A stretch of 64,000 bases of DNA from Sediminimonas qiaohouensis DSM 21189 (GCF_000423645.1 NZ_AUIJ01000008.1:62001-126000), one strand, 5' to 3'; positions 1 through 9,236 are shown, counted from the stretch's first letter. The notes: a model not told the origin generated them from the sequence alone. A program made the numbers and translations.

Positions 1-219
1 CAGATGCCCGTGAGAAGATAGCGCAAGCCGGGCGAGCGCCTGCCCGTGGGATGGCGCTGCGACGACCGAGCTAGGCACTTTATCCCGCCACATACCTCCA
101 ACATTTCAATGGCAGCGCTACACCGCCAAAGCGCCAGCCCGCCGGAACGGGCAGGCGCTCGCCCTGCGCCCTTCGGGCGCTATTCGGGCGGGGGCAGAGC
201 CTGCCCCTGCCCCTGCCCC
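1..219. other. Intergenic stretch, no gene recognised
   Basis: No reading frame here has a convincing start, ribosome site or family match. A short GC-rich hairpin with a TTC loop (about 168-182) lies just past the stop of the alcohol dehydrogenase gene and could help end that minus-strand transcript, but it has no T-run, so this is weak. Confidence 0.4.
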
Positions 220-1365
220 CTACAAGCACGCCTCGAACAGGGCGCGGGTGTTGTCGTAGGTCATTTCGACCGGGTTGCCGCCGACGCTGGGGTCGGACAG
301 CGCCGATCGGGTCAGCACGTCCAGGTCGGGGTTGGTGACGCCCAGCACGCCTAGCGTGCGGGGGATACCGAGGCTGGCGTTGAGCTGATCCACGAAGGCC
401 GCGAACCCGTCGAAGCCGCCCGCGATGCCAAGGTAGTTGGCGGCATCGGTCAGCACCCCTTCGGCGGCGGGGCGGTTGAACTGCAGCACCGCGGGCATGC
501 ACACGGCGTTGGTGGTGCCGTGATGGGTGTGGTGATGCGCCCCGATCGGGTGGCTGAGGGCATGGATCGCGCCCAGCCCCTTCTGGAAGGCGGTCGAACC
601 CATGGCGGCGGCGCTCATCATGTGGGCGCGGGCCTCGATATCGGCGCCATCTGCGTAGGCGCGCGGCAGGTACTCCTTGACCAGGCGCATCCCTTCGAGG
701 GCGATGCCCTGGCTCATCGGGTGGTAATGGGGCGAGCAGAACGCCTCGACGCAGTGGGCGAACGCATCAAGGCCGGTGCCTGCGGTGATCGCGGGCGGCA
801 TGCCGACGGTCAGTTCGGGATCGCAGATCACCACCGCGGGTAGCATCCGGGGGTGGAAGATGATCTTTTTCTCATGCGTCTCGGAATTGGTGATGACGCC
901 CGCGCGCCCCACCTCGGAGCCGGTACCGGCGGTGGTGGGCACCGCCACGATCGGCAGGATGGCATCGGCATCGGCGCGGGTCCACCAGTCGCCTATATCT
1001 TCGAAATCCCAAAGCGAGCGGCGCTGCCCGGCCATGAAGGCCAGCACCTTGGCCAGGTCCAGCCCCGAGCCGCCGCCAAAGGCGATCACGCCGTCGTAGC
1101 CGCCCTCGCGCAGCACCTCGAGCCCGGCGGCGACGTTACGCTCGTTCGGGTTGGGGTCCACCTCGGAGAACATGGCGCGGCCAAGGCCGGCCTCGTCCAG
1201 CAGGGCAAGGGTTTTCTCGGTGATGTCCATCGTGGCAAGGCCGCGATCGGTGACCAGCAGCGGCTTGGACATGCCCGCCGCGGTGCAGGCATCAGCAATT
1301 TCGGAAATGCGCCCGGCGCCAAAACGCACGGCGGTGGGATAGGTCCAGTTCCCGACAAGTTTCAT
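220..1365 (-). CDS. Iron-containing alcohol dehydrogenase
   Basis: Group III (Fe-dependent) NAD(P)-linked alcohol dehydrogenase of about 381 residues, full length for the family. Visible motifs are the nucleotide-binding GGGSGLDLAK, the AGTGSEV stretch, the metal-ligand region GTGLDAFAHCVEAF and a His-rich metal segment (HALSHPIGAHHHTHHG). A GTG at 1368 directly follows the stop of the upstream aldehyde dehydrogenase gene and an ATG sits at 1365; I chose the ATG. It is the last gene of the operon running down from 8132. By context it probably oxidises an alcohol intermediate whose aldehyde is passed to the neighbouring dehydrogenase. The exact substrate cannot be read from the sequence. Confidence 0.9.
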   Translation of the reverse strand: MKLVGNWTYPTAVRFGAGRISEIADACTAAGMSKPLLVTDRGLATMDITEKTLALLDEAGLGRAMFSEVDPNPNERNVAAGLEVLREGGYDGVIAFGGGSGLDLAKVLAFMAGQRRSLWDFEDIGDWWTRADADAILPIVAVPTTAGTGSEVGRAGVITNSETHEKKIIFHPRMLPAVVICDPELTVGMPPAITAGTGLDAFAHCVEAFCSPHYHPMSQGIALEGMRLVKEYLPRAYADGADIEARAHMMSAAAMGSTAFQKGLGAIHALSHPIGAHHHTHHGTTNAVCMPAVLQFNRPAAEGVLTDAANYLGIAGGFDGFAAFVDQLNASLGIPRTLGVLGVTNPDLDVLTRSALSDPSVGGNPVEMTYDNTRALFEACL

Positions 1366-1368
1366 CAC

Positions 1369-2745
1369 TCAGCCCTTCTTCAAATGGTAGGATTTGGGAC
1401 GGGTCAGCGCATGGAAGCCCAGAACCGACAGGCCCGCCCCGCGCCCGGTATCCTTGCACCCGGTCCAGCACAATGCCGGATCGAGGTAGTCGCAGCGGTT
1501 CATGAACACGGTGCCGGTTTGCAGCCGCTGGCCGATCCGTTCGGCGGCGTCCGCGTCATGGGTGAAGATCGCGGCGGTGAGGCCGAAATCGCTGTCGTTC
1601 ATCAGCGCGATCGCCTCGTCATCGCCGCTGACCGGCATGATGCCCACGACGGGGCCAAAGCTTTCATCGCGCATCACGCGCATGCTGTGATCGACCCCGG
1701 TCAGGATTTGTGGCGTCTGGTAGGTGCCGCCGTCATCTTCGGGGAACGTGTCAATATGGGCAGTGGCGCCTTCGGCGACGGCCTCGGATATCTGGGCGCG
1801 GACCTCGTCGGCGAAGCGGCGGTTGGCCATCGGGCCGATGGTGGTGTCCTGATCCAACGGATTGCCCAGCTTCATCGCGCGCACGGTTTCGACGGCTTTC
1901 TCGACGAAGGCGTCGAACAGATCCTCGTGCACGTAGATCCGTTCGATCCCGCAGCAGCACTGCCCCGAGTTGAAGAAGGCGCCGTCCAGCAGGCCATCAA
2001 CCGCCGCGGCGACATCGGCGTCGGCGCGCACATAGCCGGGGTCCTTGCCGCCCAGCTCGGTCGCGACGGGGGTGAAGGTGCCGGCGGCGGCGCGTTCCAT
2101 TTCCTGGCCGCCGCGCACGGAGCCGGTGAAGTTGACGAAATCGAACGCCCGCCCCGCGATCAGGGCGCTTGTGGTGTCGTGATCGAGGAAGACGTTGGCG
2201 AACACGTCCTCGGGCACGCCGACGGCATGGAACGCCTCGGCCAGCCGCTCGCCGACCTGGAGGGTCTGGGTGGCGTGCTTGAGCACCACGGCGTTGCCGG
2301 CAATCAGGGCCGGCGCGACGGTGTTGATCGCGGTCATCCACGGGTAGTTCCAGGGGGCGACGACGAACACCACGCCATGCGGCTCGCGCGTGATCTTGCG
2401 GGTGAAGGCGGCGCTGTCCTCGATCACCATCGGCGCGAGGGCGTCGTCCGCGATGTCGGCCATGTAGGAGGCGCGTTCCTCAAAACCGCCGAACTCGCCG
2501 CCGTAGCGCACCGGGCGGCCCATCTGGTGGGCCAATTCGGTGGCCATCAGGGCGGTATCCTCGCCCACCTTGGCGACGGCGGCGCGCACCAGCGCGACGC
2601 GCTCGTCCAAGGGTCGCGCGGCCCATTCGGGCTGTGCCGCGCGGGCGGCGGCAACGCGCGCCTCGGCCGCGTCGCGCGACAGCGCGGGGCGCTCCATGTA
2701 GACGGAGCCGTCAATCGGCGAAATGCAGGTTAACGTCTTGGTCAC
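1369..2745 (-). CDS. Aldehyde dehydrogenase (NAD(P)-dependent, ALDH superfamily)
   Basis: Oxidises an aldehyde to the acid. The 458-residue protein has the general-base segment ELGGKDPGYV, the catalytic cysteine in FNSGQCCCGIERI and the C-terminal ESFGPVVG motif. Three adjacent cysteines at the active site are a small oddity, since most ALDHs have one or two. It starts 54 bases after the glutamine-synthetase-like gene and abuts the alcohol dehydrogenase gene, so alcohol and aldehyde oxidation are probably made together. By analogy with gamma-glutamyl amine pathways the substrate may be a gamma-glutamylated aldehyde; that is inference from neighbours. Confidence 0.92.
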   Translation of the reverse strand: MTKTLTCISPIDGSVYMERPALSRDAAEARVAAARAAQPEWAARPLDERVALVRAAVAKVGEDTALMATELAHQMGRPVRYGGEFGGFEERASYMADIADDALAPMVIEDSAAFTRKITREPHGVVFVVAPWNYPWMTAINTVAPALIAGNAVVLKHATQTLQVGERLAEAFHAVGVPEDVFANVFLDHDTTSALIAGRAFDFVNFTGSVRGGQEMERAAAGTFTPVATELGGKDPGYVRADADVAAAVDGLLDGAFFNSGQCCCGIERIYVHEDLFDAFVEKAVETVRAMKLGNPLDQDTTIGPMANRRFADEVRAQISEAVAEGATAHIDTFPEDDGGTYQTPQILTGVDHSMRVMRDESFGPVVGIMPVSGDDEAIALMNDSDFGLTAAIFTHDADAAERIGQRLQTGTVFMNRCDYLDPALCWTGCKDTGRGAGLSVLGFHALTRPKSYHLKKG

Positions 2746-2799
2746 GGCAATCCTTTCTGCCTGTCTGTGGCGTTTTCGCGCGCTTGGGCGCGGTTCAGT

Positions 2800-4185
2800 T
2801 CAGGCGCGTTCGAACCCTCGGGCGATTTCCCAGTCGGTCACGACGCGGTCAAACTCTTCCTGTTCCCATTCGGCGCAGCGGGTGTAGTGATCGATCACGC
2901 CATCGCCCATCGCCGCCCGCAGCATCGCGGAGTTGCGCAGCGTCGCCGTCGCCTCGCGCAGCGAGCCGGGGATTTCGCCGCCGCTGACGTCCTCGTAGAC
3001 GTCGCCGCGAATGGGCGGGGCCAGGTCCATCTTGTCCTCGATACCCTTGATGCCGGCGGCGATCATCGCGGCCAGCGCCAAGTAGGGGTTCATGTCCGAG
3101 CCGCCGATGCGGCATTCGACGCGCACCGCCTTTGTCCCCTCGCCGCACAGGCGGAAACCGGCGGTGCGGTTGTCCACGGACCAGACCATGCGCGTGGGCG
3201 CGAACGTGCCTTTCATGAAGCGCTTGTAGCTGTTGACATAGGGCGCGAGGAACCATGTGTAGTCGGCGGCATAGGCGATCTGTCCGGCCATGAAATGGCG
3301 CATCACGTCGGACATGCCATATTCGCCCTTGGGGTCGTGAAAGGCCGGTTGTCCGTCCTTGAGCAGCGAGAAGTGCACGTGGCTTGAGCTGCCGACCTTG
3401 TCGGCGCGCCATTTCGGCAGGAAGCTGGCGGCGTGGCCATGTGCCCAGGCGACCTCCTTGGTGGCGTGTTTCGCGATGGTGTGGAAATCGGCGCAATCGA
3501 GGGCAGCGCCGTAGCGGATGTTCAGCTCTTCCTGCCCGGTTTCGGCCTCGCCCTTGGTGTTCTCGACGGGGATACCGGCGGCATAGAGGTGGTTGCGCAA
3601 GGGGCGCAGGATGCGCTCTTCCTTGGTGGTCTGGAGGATATGGTAATCCTCGTTGTAGCCGCTGATCGGGGTCAGGGTGCGATAGCCGGTCTTTTGCAGC
3701 TCTTCATAGCTTTGCTCGAACAGGAAGAACTCAAGCTCGGTCGCGGCGGCGGTCTGGTAGCCCATGTCGGCGAGGCGCGCGATCTGGCGCTTTAGCATGC
3801 TGCGGGGGCTGTGCGGCACCTCCTCGTGGGTGTGGTGATCGAGCACGTCGCACAGCACCATCGCGGTGCCTTCCAGCCACGGCACCGGGCGCAGGGTGTC
3901 CAGGTCGGGCTTCATCACGTAATCGCCGTAGCCTTCGGCCCAACTGGTGGCTTTGTACCCTTCGGGGGTGGCCATTTCCAGATCGGTTGCCAGCAGGTAG
4001 TTGCAGCAATGCGTTTCCTCATGCGCCGAGTCCACGAAGTGGCGGGCGTGGAACCGCTTGCCCATCAGGCGGCCCTGCATATCCACCAGGCAGACCAGAA
4101 CGGTGTCAATCTCGCCCTGGTTGACCTGTGTCTTGAGGGCGTCGAACGTCAGTGCAGCGGCCATTGGGGTATCCTGTTTTTTCAT
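2800..4185 (-). CDS. Glutamine-synthetase-family ligase (candidate gamma-glutamyl-amine synthetase)
   Basis: A 461-residue GS-fold protein. Family motifs are present in order: the ELEFFLF metal-binding segment, GEAETGQEELNIRYG, GSSSHVHFSL, NSYKRF, VDNRTAGFRL and ECRIGGSDMNPYLALAA. It lacks the adenylylation-site context of housekeeping GlnA and sits in a catabolic operon with TRAP, ALDH, ADH and an N-formylglutamate amidohydrolase. This resembles PuuA, IpuC or GlnA4 enzymes, which join glutamate to an amine (putrescine, isopropylamine, ethanolamine) before oxidation. The amine is unknown. ATG at 4185 is used; a second Met seven residues in is possible. Confidence 0.88.
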   Translation of the reverse strand: MKKQDTPMAAALTFDALKTQVNQGEIDTVLVCLVDMQGRLMGKRFHARHFVDSAHEETHCCNYLLATDLEMATPEGYKATSWAEGYGDYVMKPDLDTLRPVPWLEGTAMVLCDVLDHHTHEEVPHSPRSMLKRQIARLADMGYQTAAATELEFFLFEQSYEELQKTGYRTLTPISGYNEDYHILQTTKEERILRPLRNHLYAAGIPVENTKGEAETGQEELNIRYGAALDCADFHTIAKHATKEVAWAHGHAASFLPKWRADKVGSSSHVHFSLLKDGQPAFHDPKGEYGMSDVMRHFMAGQIAYAADYTWFLAPYVNSYKRFMKGTFAPTRMVWSVDNRTAGFRLCGEGTKAVRVECRIGGSDMNPYLALAAMIAAGIKGIEDKMDLAPPIRGDVYEDVSGGEIPGSLREATATLRNSAMLRAAMGDGVIDHYTRCAEWEQEEFDRVVTDWEIARGFERA

Positions 4186-4210
4186 CTTTCAGCGACGAGT
4201 TTTATCGACT

Positions 4211-4237
4211 GGGCCCCGGCGACGTGCGCCGGAGCCC
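4211..4237 (-). terminator. Intercistronic hairpin between dctP and the GS-like gene
   Basis: An 11-bp GC-rich inverted repeat (4211-4221 with 4227-4237, one mismatch, 5-base loop) lies in the 98-bp gap after dctP. Hairpins after a binding-protein gene often stabilise the upstream mRNA or cut down transcription of later genes. No strong T-run follows, so partial attenuation is more likely than full termination. Confidence 0.45.
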
Positions 4238-4283
4238 GTAACGTTTGCATGGCGCCGCACCCGGGGGGGCGCGGCGCGCGCGA

Positions 4284-5324
4284 TCAGGTGTCGTAACGAT
4301 ACGGCCGGCCGGCCTTTTGCATCGTCTCGTTGTAGTCCTTGATGATGCCGACCACTTTCTCGGCGACGGGGTCGCCCTCGGTCAGTTCGCCCCAGAACTC
4401 CTTGGCGGCGTTTTCGACCTGCGCCCATTCCGCGTCGGGGATGGAGGTCAGCTTCATCTTGTCGCCGTTGACGCGCAGGCGCGCCTCGCCGCCCCAGTAC
4501 CACCACTGGCGGTAATAGTGCGACTGCTCCATGCAGACCATCAGCAGCGTCTTGAGGTGGTCCGGCAGCTCTTCCCAGCGGCCCATGTTGGCGAAGAAGT
4601 GCCCGATCCATGCGCCCGAGATGTTGTTGGTCAGGAAGTAGTCGGTCACATCCGCCCAGCCGACGGTGTAGTCCTCGGTGATGCCGGACCATGCGATGCC
4701 GTCCAGCTCACCGGTTTGCACGGCCACCTCGATGTCTTCCCACGGCAGGGTCACGGGGACCACGCCGAACTGCGACAGGAAGCGCCCCGCGGTTGGGAAG
4801 GTAAAGACGCGCTTGCCCTTGAGGTCTTCAAGGCTGTTGATCGGCTCCTTGGTGGCGAAGTGGCACGGATCCCAGGACCCGGCCGAGATATGCTTGACCC
4901 CGACCTTGGCGTATTCCTCTTCCCAGATCTCCTTGAGGCCATACTGGTTGAACAGCACCGGCACATCCAGCGAGTAGCGGGTGCCAAAGGGGAAGTAACC
5001 CCCGAACACCCGTACCGGCGTGGGCGACGCCATCGAGTCGTCATCCGATTGCACGGCGTCGATGGTGCCGCGCTGCATGGCGCGGAACAGTTCGCCCGTG
5101 GGCACCAGTTGGTCCGCGAAATAGAGCTCGATCTCCATCTCGTCGCCGGCGATCTGGTTGAACTTGTCGATCGCGGGTTTGACCACGTGTTCGGCCAACG
5201 CGGCACCGGCATAGGTCTGCATGCGCCAGGTGATCTTGGATTGCGCGATGGCGGGCGCGCCAAGCGATGCGCCGACCGCGCCGACACCGGCGGTGCTTAG
5301 AAACTTGCGTCTTGTCGTTGTCAT
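4284..5324 (-). CDS. dctP: TRAP transporter substrate-binding protein (DctP family)
   Basis: Periplasmic binding protein that delivers the substrate to the DctQM permease below. The start at 5324 gives 346 residues with a twin-arginine signal (TTRRKFLSTAG, then an Ala/Gly-rich core ending in AIAQ) and a good ribosome site (AGGAGAG) in front; the frame is open further upstream but lacks these. The mature part has the DctP segments LEDLKGKRVFTFP and an aromatic-rich C-terminal region. The Tat signal recalls the 2-oxo-acid TRAP binding protein TakP of Rhodobacter. The ligand is not readable; with the GS-like, ALDH and ADH genes it may be an amine, amino alcohol or related acid. Confidence 0.92.
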   Translation of the reverse strand: MTTTRRKFLSTAGVGAVGASLGAPAIAQSKITWRMQTYAGAALAEHVVKPAIDKFNQIAGDEMEIELYFADQLVPTGELFRAMQRGTIDAVQSDDDSMASPTPVRVFGGYFPFGTRYSLDVPVLFNQYGLKEIWEEEYAKVGVKHISAGSWDPCHFATKEPINSLEDLKGKRVFTFPTAGRFLSQFGVVPVTLPWEDIEVAVQTGELDGIAWSGITEDYTVGWADVTDYFLTNNISGAWIGHFFANMGRWEELPDHLKTLLMVCMEQSHYYRQWWYWGGEARLRVNGDKMKLTSIPDAEWAQVENAAKEFWGELTEGDPVAEKVVGIIKDYNETMQKAGRPYRYDT

Positions 5325-5380
5325 GTCTTCTCTCCTATTGGGTTTTATTGATTTCGCCCCGTTGGCCGGGGTTCTTTGGG

Positions 5381-6706
5381 TTAATTTCCGTAGACCATCC
5401 CCGGCAGCCACAAGGCGATTTCGGGGAAAGCCATGATCAGGGCCAGCGCGCCCGCCATCACCATCACGAACGGCAGGATCGAGGCGTAGATGTCGCGCAG
5501 GCCGATTTCCGGCGGCGCCATGGCCCGCATCAGGAACAGGTTATAGCCAAAGGGCGGCGTCATGTAGGCGATCTGCGTTGTGATCGTATAGAGGACACCA
5601 TACCAGATCAGGTCGAAGCCCAGCTGATCGACCAGCGGCACGTAGAGCGGCGCCACGATCACCAGCATCGCGGTATCATCAAGGAACGTGCCCATCAGGA
5701 TGAAGCTGAGCTGCATCACGATCAGGATGCCCCAGGGGCCAAGGCCCATCTGTTCGGTGAACAGCCCCTCGATCGCGCGGACCGCGCCGAGGCCATCGAA
5801 GATCGCCCCGAAGGCCAGTGCGGCCATGATGATCCACATGAACATGCACGAGATCCCCAGCGTGTTGCGCACCGAGTTCTCGAACACCTGGCGCGTCATC
5901 CGCCCCTTGAGCACCGCCGCGGCAAACGCGGTCATGGCGCCGATGGCCGAGCTTTCCACCAGCGAGGTCCAGCCCTTGACGAAGGGCACCATCATCGCCG
6001 CGAAGATGATCAGCGGCAGCAGGCCGGCGCCCAGCAGGCGTATCTTTTCCGAGCGGGTGTATTGCGCGCGTTCCTCGGGCGGCAGGACCGGTCCGAGATG
6101 TGGCTGCAACCGGCAGCGGACCGCGACGTAGATCACGAACATCGCCGCCATCATCAGCCCCGGCAGCACCCCGGCCAGCCAGAGCTGCCCCACGGGCTGC
6201 CGCGCGATCATCGCATAGAGCACCAGCACCACCGATGGCGGCACCAGGATGCCCAGGCTTGAGCCTGCCTGTATCACGCCGGTGACCATGATCTTGTCAT
6301 AGCCCCGCCTGAGCAGTTCGGGCAGCGCGATGGTCGCGCCGATGGCCATGCCCGCCACCGACAGCCCGTTCATCGCCGAGATCAGCACCATCAGCCCGAT
6401 CGTGCCGATCGCCAGCCCGCCGCGCAGCGGGCCCATCCAGACGTGGAACATCTTGTAGAGGTCATCGGCGATGCGGCTTTCCGACAGGACGTAGCCCATG
6501 AAGATAAACATCGGCAGCGTCAGCAGCGGATACCATTTCATCAGCTTCATGGCGGCCGAAAACGGGATGGCAACGCCGCCTGTGCCCCATAGCAGCATGC
6601 CGGCCAGCGCGCCGACAAAGCCGATGGCGGCAAACACGCGCTGCCCCGTCATCAGCATCAGCATCATCGAGGCGAACATAACCAGGGCGATCATTTCGTG
6701 AGGCAT
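5381..6706 (-). CDS. dctM: TRAP transporter large permease subunit (DctM family)
   Basis: The 12-TM-type subunit that carries the solute with sodium or proton. The 441-residue protein is hydrophobic throughout, with DctM hallmarks such as LPMFIFMGYVLSES near residue 70, GASLGILVPPSVVLVLYA-like residues near 170 and a TPPFGYNLFLM segment near 395. Its start overlaps the dctQ stop by one base (TGATG), so the two membrane subunits are translationally coupled. dctP follows 56 bases later with its own strong ribosome site, which fits the need for excess binding protein. Confidence 0.94.
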   Translation of the reverse strand: MPHEMIALVMFASMMLMLMTGQRVFAAIGFVGALAGMLLWGTGGVAIPFSAAMKLMKWYPLLTLPMFIFMGYVLSESRIADDLYKMFHVWMGPLRGGLAIGTIGLMVLISAMNGLSVAGMAIGATIALPELLRRGYDKIMVTGVIQAGSSLGILVPPSVVLVLYAMIARQPVGQLWLAGVLPGLMMAAMFVIYVAVRCRLQPHLGPVLPPEERAQYTRSEKIRLLGAGLLPLIIFAAMMVPFVKGWTSLVESSAIGAMTAFAAAVLKGRMTRQVFENSVRNTLGISCMFMWIIMAALAFGAIFDGLGAVRAIEGLFTEQMGLGPWGILIVMQLSFILMGTFLDDTAMLVIVAPLYVPLVDQLGFDLIWYGVLYTITTQIAYMTPPFGYNLFLMRAMAPPEIGLRDIYASILPFVMVMAGALALIMAFPEIALWLPGMVYGN

Positions 6707-7329
6707 CAGATTTCTTCTCCGCGAATGCGACAGATATCACGGACGAACTCCGCGGATGCCTGCAGGATCATCATGCAAATTCCCAGGATCATGACCGCCT
6801 TGATCGGCCACAGATAGGGGCGCCAGGCGGTCGGGCTGCGTTCCATGTATCCCAGTTGCTCATGCGCGGCATCAAAGCCCCCGGTCAGCAGCGCGCCGAG
6901 CAGATCAGCGAAGAACACGAACGGCTCGGACCCGAAATAGCCAAGCGAATAGGCCATGGATTCGATCCCGCCGAGGAACAGGATCATCAGGAAATAGAGC
7001 AGGAAAAACACCGTGAAGGCATCGACCCAGGCCTTGGTGCGCGGTGACCAGCTTCCGTAGAACAAATCCATCCGCACGTTCGCCCCCAATTGCAGCGAAT
7101 AGGGGCCGCCGATGATGTAGTAGGCCACCATGGTGAACTGTGCCATTTCCAGCGTCCAGGGCGACGGCGCCAGCAAGGTCTTGGAAATCGAGGACCACAG
7201 CAGGATACCGATCAGCACGAAGATCAGGTACATCGCGACCCGGCCGATCCGCCGGTTGATGCCATCGACGCGCCGTACGTAGCCGCGCACGAGGCGGCCG
7301 CCGAGGCTATGTTGCGCGGTGCCTGTCAT
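6706..7329 (-). CDS. dctQ: TRAP transporter small permease subunit (DctQ family)
   Basis: Four-TM partner of DctM; 207 residues. Hydrophobic segments lie near residues 30-50, 70-90, 105-125 and 175-195, and the LGANVRMDLFY stretch is typical of DctQ. It is longer than the usual 160-180 residues because of an insertion between the last two membrane segments. It overlaps the preceding amidohydrolase gene by four bases and dctM by one, so three cistrons are coupled. No other TRAP permease lies in the window. Confidence 0.9.
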   Translation of the reverse strand: MTGTAQHSLGGRLVRGYVRRVDGINRRIGRVAMYLIFVLIGILLWSSISKTLLAPSPWTLEMAQFTMVAYYIIGGPYSLQLGANVRMDLFYGSWSPRTKAWVDAFTVFFLLYFLMILFLGGIESMAYSLGYFGSEPFVFFADLLGALLTGGFDAAHEQLGYMERSPTAWRPYLWPIKAVMILGICMMILQASAEFVRDICRIRGEEI

Positions 7330-8132
7330 CTGGCGGCCCCCTGTTGGTCATGGCTTTGGACGGGCAGGCAGTCGCTGATGGCGTCGCGCAGAAGCGGCGT
7401 CAGGATGGCGGCAATCCGCGCCACCCCTTCGGCATCGCGCAGCAGGGCGTTGGACACCTCGATCATCAGGTTGGGAAGGCCGCGCGCGACGCCGTGTTCG
7501 CGCAAGGTGTGGGTGACACCATCGGTCGCGTCGTAGGGGGCGTTGAGGCGGGTATCCAGATCGATCCCGCGGGCCTTGGCGGCCTGCATCATCGCGTGCG
7601 CGAGATCGGAATCGGAATCGTGCAAAAGCCCCAGCTCGACCTCGCGCACCTGGCCGTTGAAAACCGGCGTGAAGCTATGGACCGTGACCAGGGCAAAGGG
7701 CGCCTGGTGCGCATCCAGCACCTCGGTCAGGGTGCGGCGGAACGGGTGATAAACGGCATCGACGCGCGCGCCGCGCTCAGCATCGGACAGGCCGCGATTG
7801 CCGGGCACCTCGATCACCTCGCTGCGCGCGGGGATGGCATCGGGGGCCTCGGGCGGGCGGTTGCAATCGTAGACCAGCCGCGAAAGGCCGCCGGCGACCA
7901 GCGGCGCATCGAACACCTCGGACAGGTGCAGCGCAAGCGCCTTCGCACCGATGTCCCAGACCGCATGCGACATACGATCCTCGGGGCGCAGGCCCAGATC
8001 ATCCAAGGCGGCCGGGATCGCGTGGCTGGCGTGTTCGCACACCAGCACGACATCCCCTGCCCCGCCGGGATTGACGACCTCGACCGCGGCGCCGTCGCCA
8101 CGTGCCAATTTCAAACCAGAAGATTCTTTCAT
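7326..8132 (-). CDS. N-formylglutamate amidohydrolase family protein
   Basis: Zn-dependent amidase family (HutG-like), which frees glutamate from N-formylglutamate and related compounds. Matching segments include CEHASHAIP near residue 30, the LSRLVYDCNRP region and VTVHSFTPVF. I use the ATG at 8132 (268 residues); the frame is open to a TTG at 8168, but that would reach into the regulatory gap. First gene of the operon. With a glutamyl-ligase in the same operon, it could remove the glutamyl group at the end of the pathway rather than serve histidine breakdown; no other hut genes are present. Confidence 0.85.
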   Translation of the reverse strand: MKESSGLKLARGDGAAVEVVNPGGAGDVVLVCEHASHAIPAALDDLGLRPEDRMSHAVWDIGAKALALHLSEVFDAPLVAGGLSRLVYDCNRPPEAPDAIPARSEVIEVPGNRGLSDAERGARVDAVYHPFRRTLTEVLDAHQAPFALVTVHSFTPVFNGQVREVELGLLHDSDSDLAHAMMQAAKARGIDLDTRLNAPYDATDGVTHTLREHGVARGLPNLMIEVSNALLRDAEGVARIAAILTPLLRDAISDCLPVQSHDQQGAAR

Positions 8133-8173
8133 GCTCTTAGGTAAGGTGACGACACGGGGCGGTGTCAATGATT

Positions 8174-8226
8174 TTGTAGCATTCTTTACATTTGACTTGT
8201 AGGTTTACTATATTCTTCAAACGGAG
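8174..8226. promoter_or_regulatory. Divergent promoter region between the catabolic operon and its RpiR regulator
   Basis: This AT-rich gap holds a plausible promoter for the regulator: TTTACA at 8185-8190 and TATATT at 8209-8214, 18 bases apart. A TTGTAG motif occurs twice (8174-8179 and 8197-8202, 23 bases apart), a possible direct-repeat operator for an RpiR-type protein. A GGAG ribosome site (8223-8226) stands five bases before ATG 8232. Confidence 0.45.
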
Positions 8227-8231
8227 TGCTC

Positions 8232-9104
8232 ATGTCTACATCGCCAAAGCTTGTGAAACAGATGATCCGTGACGGGATGGAGGGCCTGACGCGGTCGGAG
8301 CGGCAGTTGGCCGACACGCTGTTGCAGGACTATCCGATGGCGGGCCTGCGGTCGGTGACGCGGCTGGCGCAGGCGGCGAAGGTTTCAACGCCCACGGTGA
8401 TCCGCATGGCGCGCAAGCTGGGCTTTGACGGGTTTCCCGACATGCAGGAAAGCCTGCGCAACGAGCTGTCCGAGCAGATCAAGAAGCCAACATCCAAACA
8501 TGACCTGTGGCATGCACAGAGCGAAGATACGCATAGCCTGAACACCTTTGCGCAGGCTGTCATCTCGAACTTGCGGCACACGCTGGAGCGGCTGGATGCG
8601 TCGGTGTTCGACGATGTTGCCGCCCTTTTGGCCGATACGGGCAAGCCCGCGTACCTGGTGGGCGGGCGGATCACGCGATCGAACGCCGATTACATGTTCA
8701 ACCACCTGCAGATCATCCGCCCCAACGTCACGCACCTGAGCCATTCGCCCAACGTTTGGCCGCAATACCTGTTGGATATGGATGACAACGCGGTCCTGAT
8801 CATATTCGACATCCGGCGCTATGAATCCGATCTGCACAAGCTGGCGCGGCTGGCGGCGGACCGGGGCACCACGATCGTGCTGTTCACCGATCAGTGGGGA
8901 TCGCCAATCAGCAAGGTCGCGGATTTCTGTTTCAACGCGCTGGTCGAGGCGCCTTCGAACTGGGATTCCACGATCAGCATCATGCTGTTGATCGAGGCGC
9001 TGATCGCGAAGGTCCAAGGCACGCGCGGCGCGGATAGCAAGGATCGAATCGAAGAACTGGAGTCGATGTTCAGCGCGACCAAGCTGTTTCGCAATTTCAA
9101 CTGA
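8232..9104 (+). CDS. MurR/RpiR-family transcriptional regulator
   Basis: 290-residue DNA-binding regulator. It has an N-terminal RpiR helix-turn-helix (about residues 5-80, with SERQLADTLL and VSTPTVIRMARKLGFDGFPDMQE) and a C-terminal SIS sugar-isomerase-type effector domain (about 125-260). ATG 8232 was chosen over the in-frame GTG at 8226 because the GGAG ribosome site overlaps that GTG. It is divergent from the N-formylglutamate amidohydrolase/TRAP operon, the usual place for a local regulator, so it probably controls that operon in response to a pathway intermediate. The effector is unknown. Confidence 0.9.
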   Translation: MSTSPKLVKQMIRDGMEGLTRSERQLADTLLQDYPMAGLRSVTRLAQAAKVSTPTVIRMARKLGFDGFPDMQESLRNELSEQIKKPTSKHDLWHAQSEDTHSLNTFAQAVISNLRHTLERLDASVFDDVAALLADTGKPAYLVGGRITRSNADYMFNHLQIIRPNVTHLSHSPNVWPQYLLDMDDNAVLIIFDIRRYESDLHKLARLAADRGTTIVLFTDQWGSPISKVADFCFNALVEAPSNWDSTISIMLLIEALIAKVQGTRGADSKDRIEELESMFSATKLFRNFN

Positions 9105-9236
9105 AAAGCAGCAAAATTTCAGATACCTAGGGCCCGAGGACCCGGTGAGATTGTCACGAATATCCCCAAAAATAGTGGATTTAAGCCATTCTGAATATAT
9201 GTTAACCATTTTCCGCCTATGCGAGAAAGGCTGGGA

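Noticed and set aside
853..2733. A 626-residue open frame on the plus strand
   Set aside because: It is antisense to the alcohol and aldehyde dehydrogenase genes, is His/Gly/Arg-biased as expected of an opposite-strand frame in high-GC DNA, and has no family motif.
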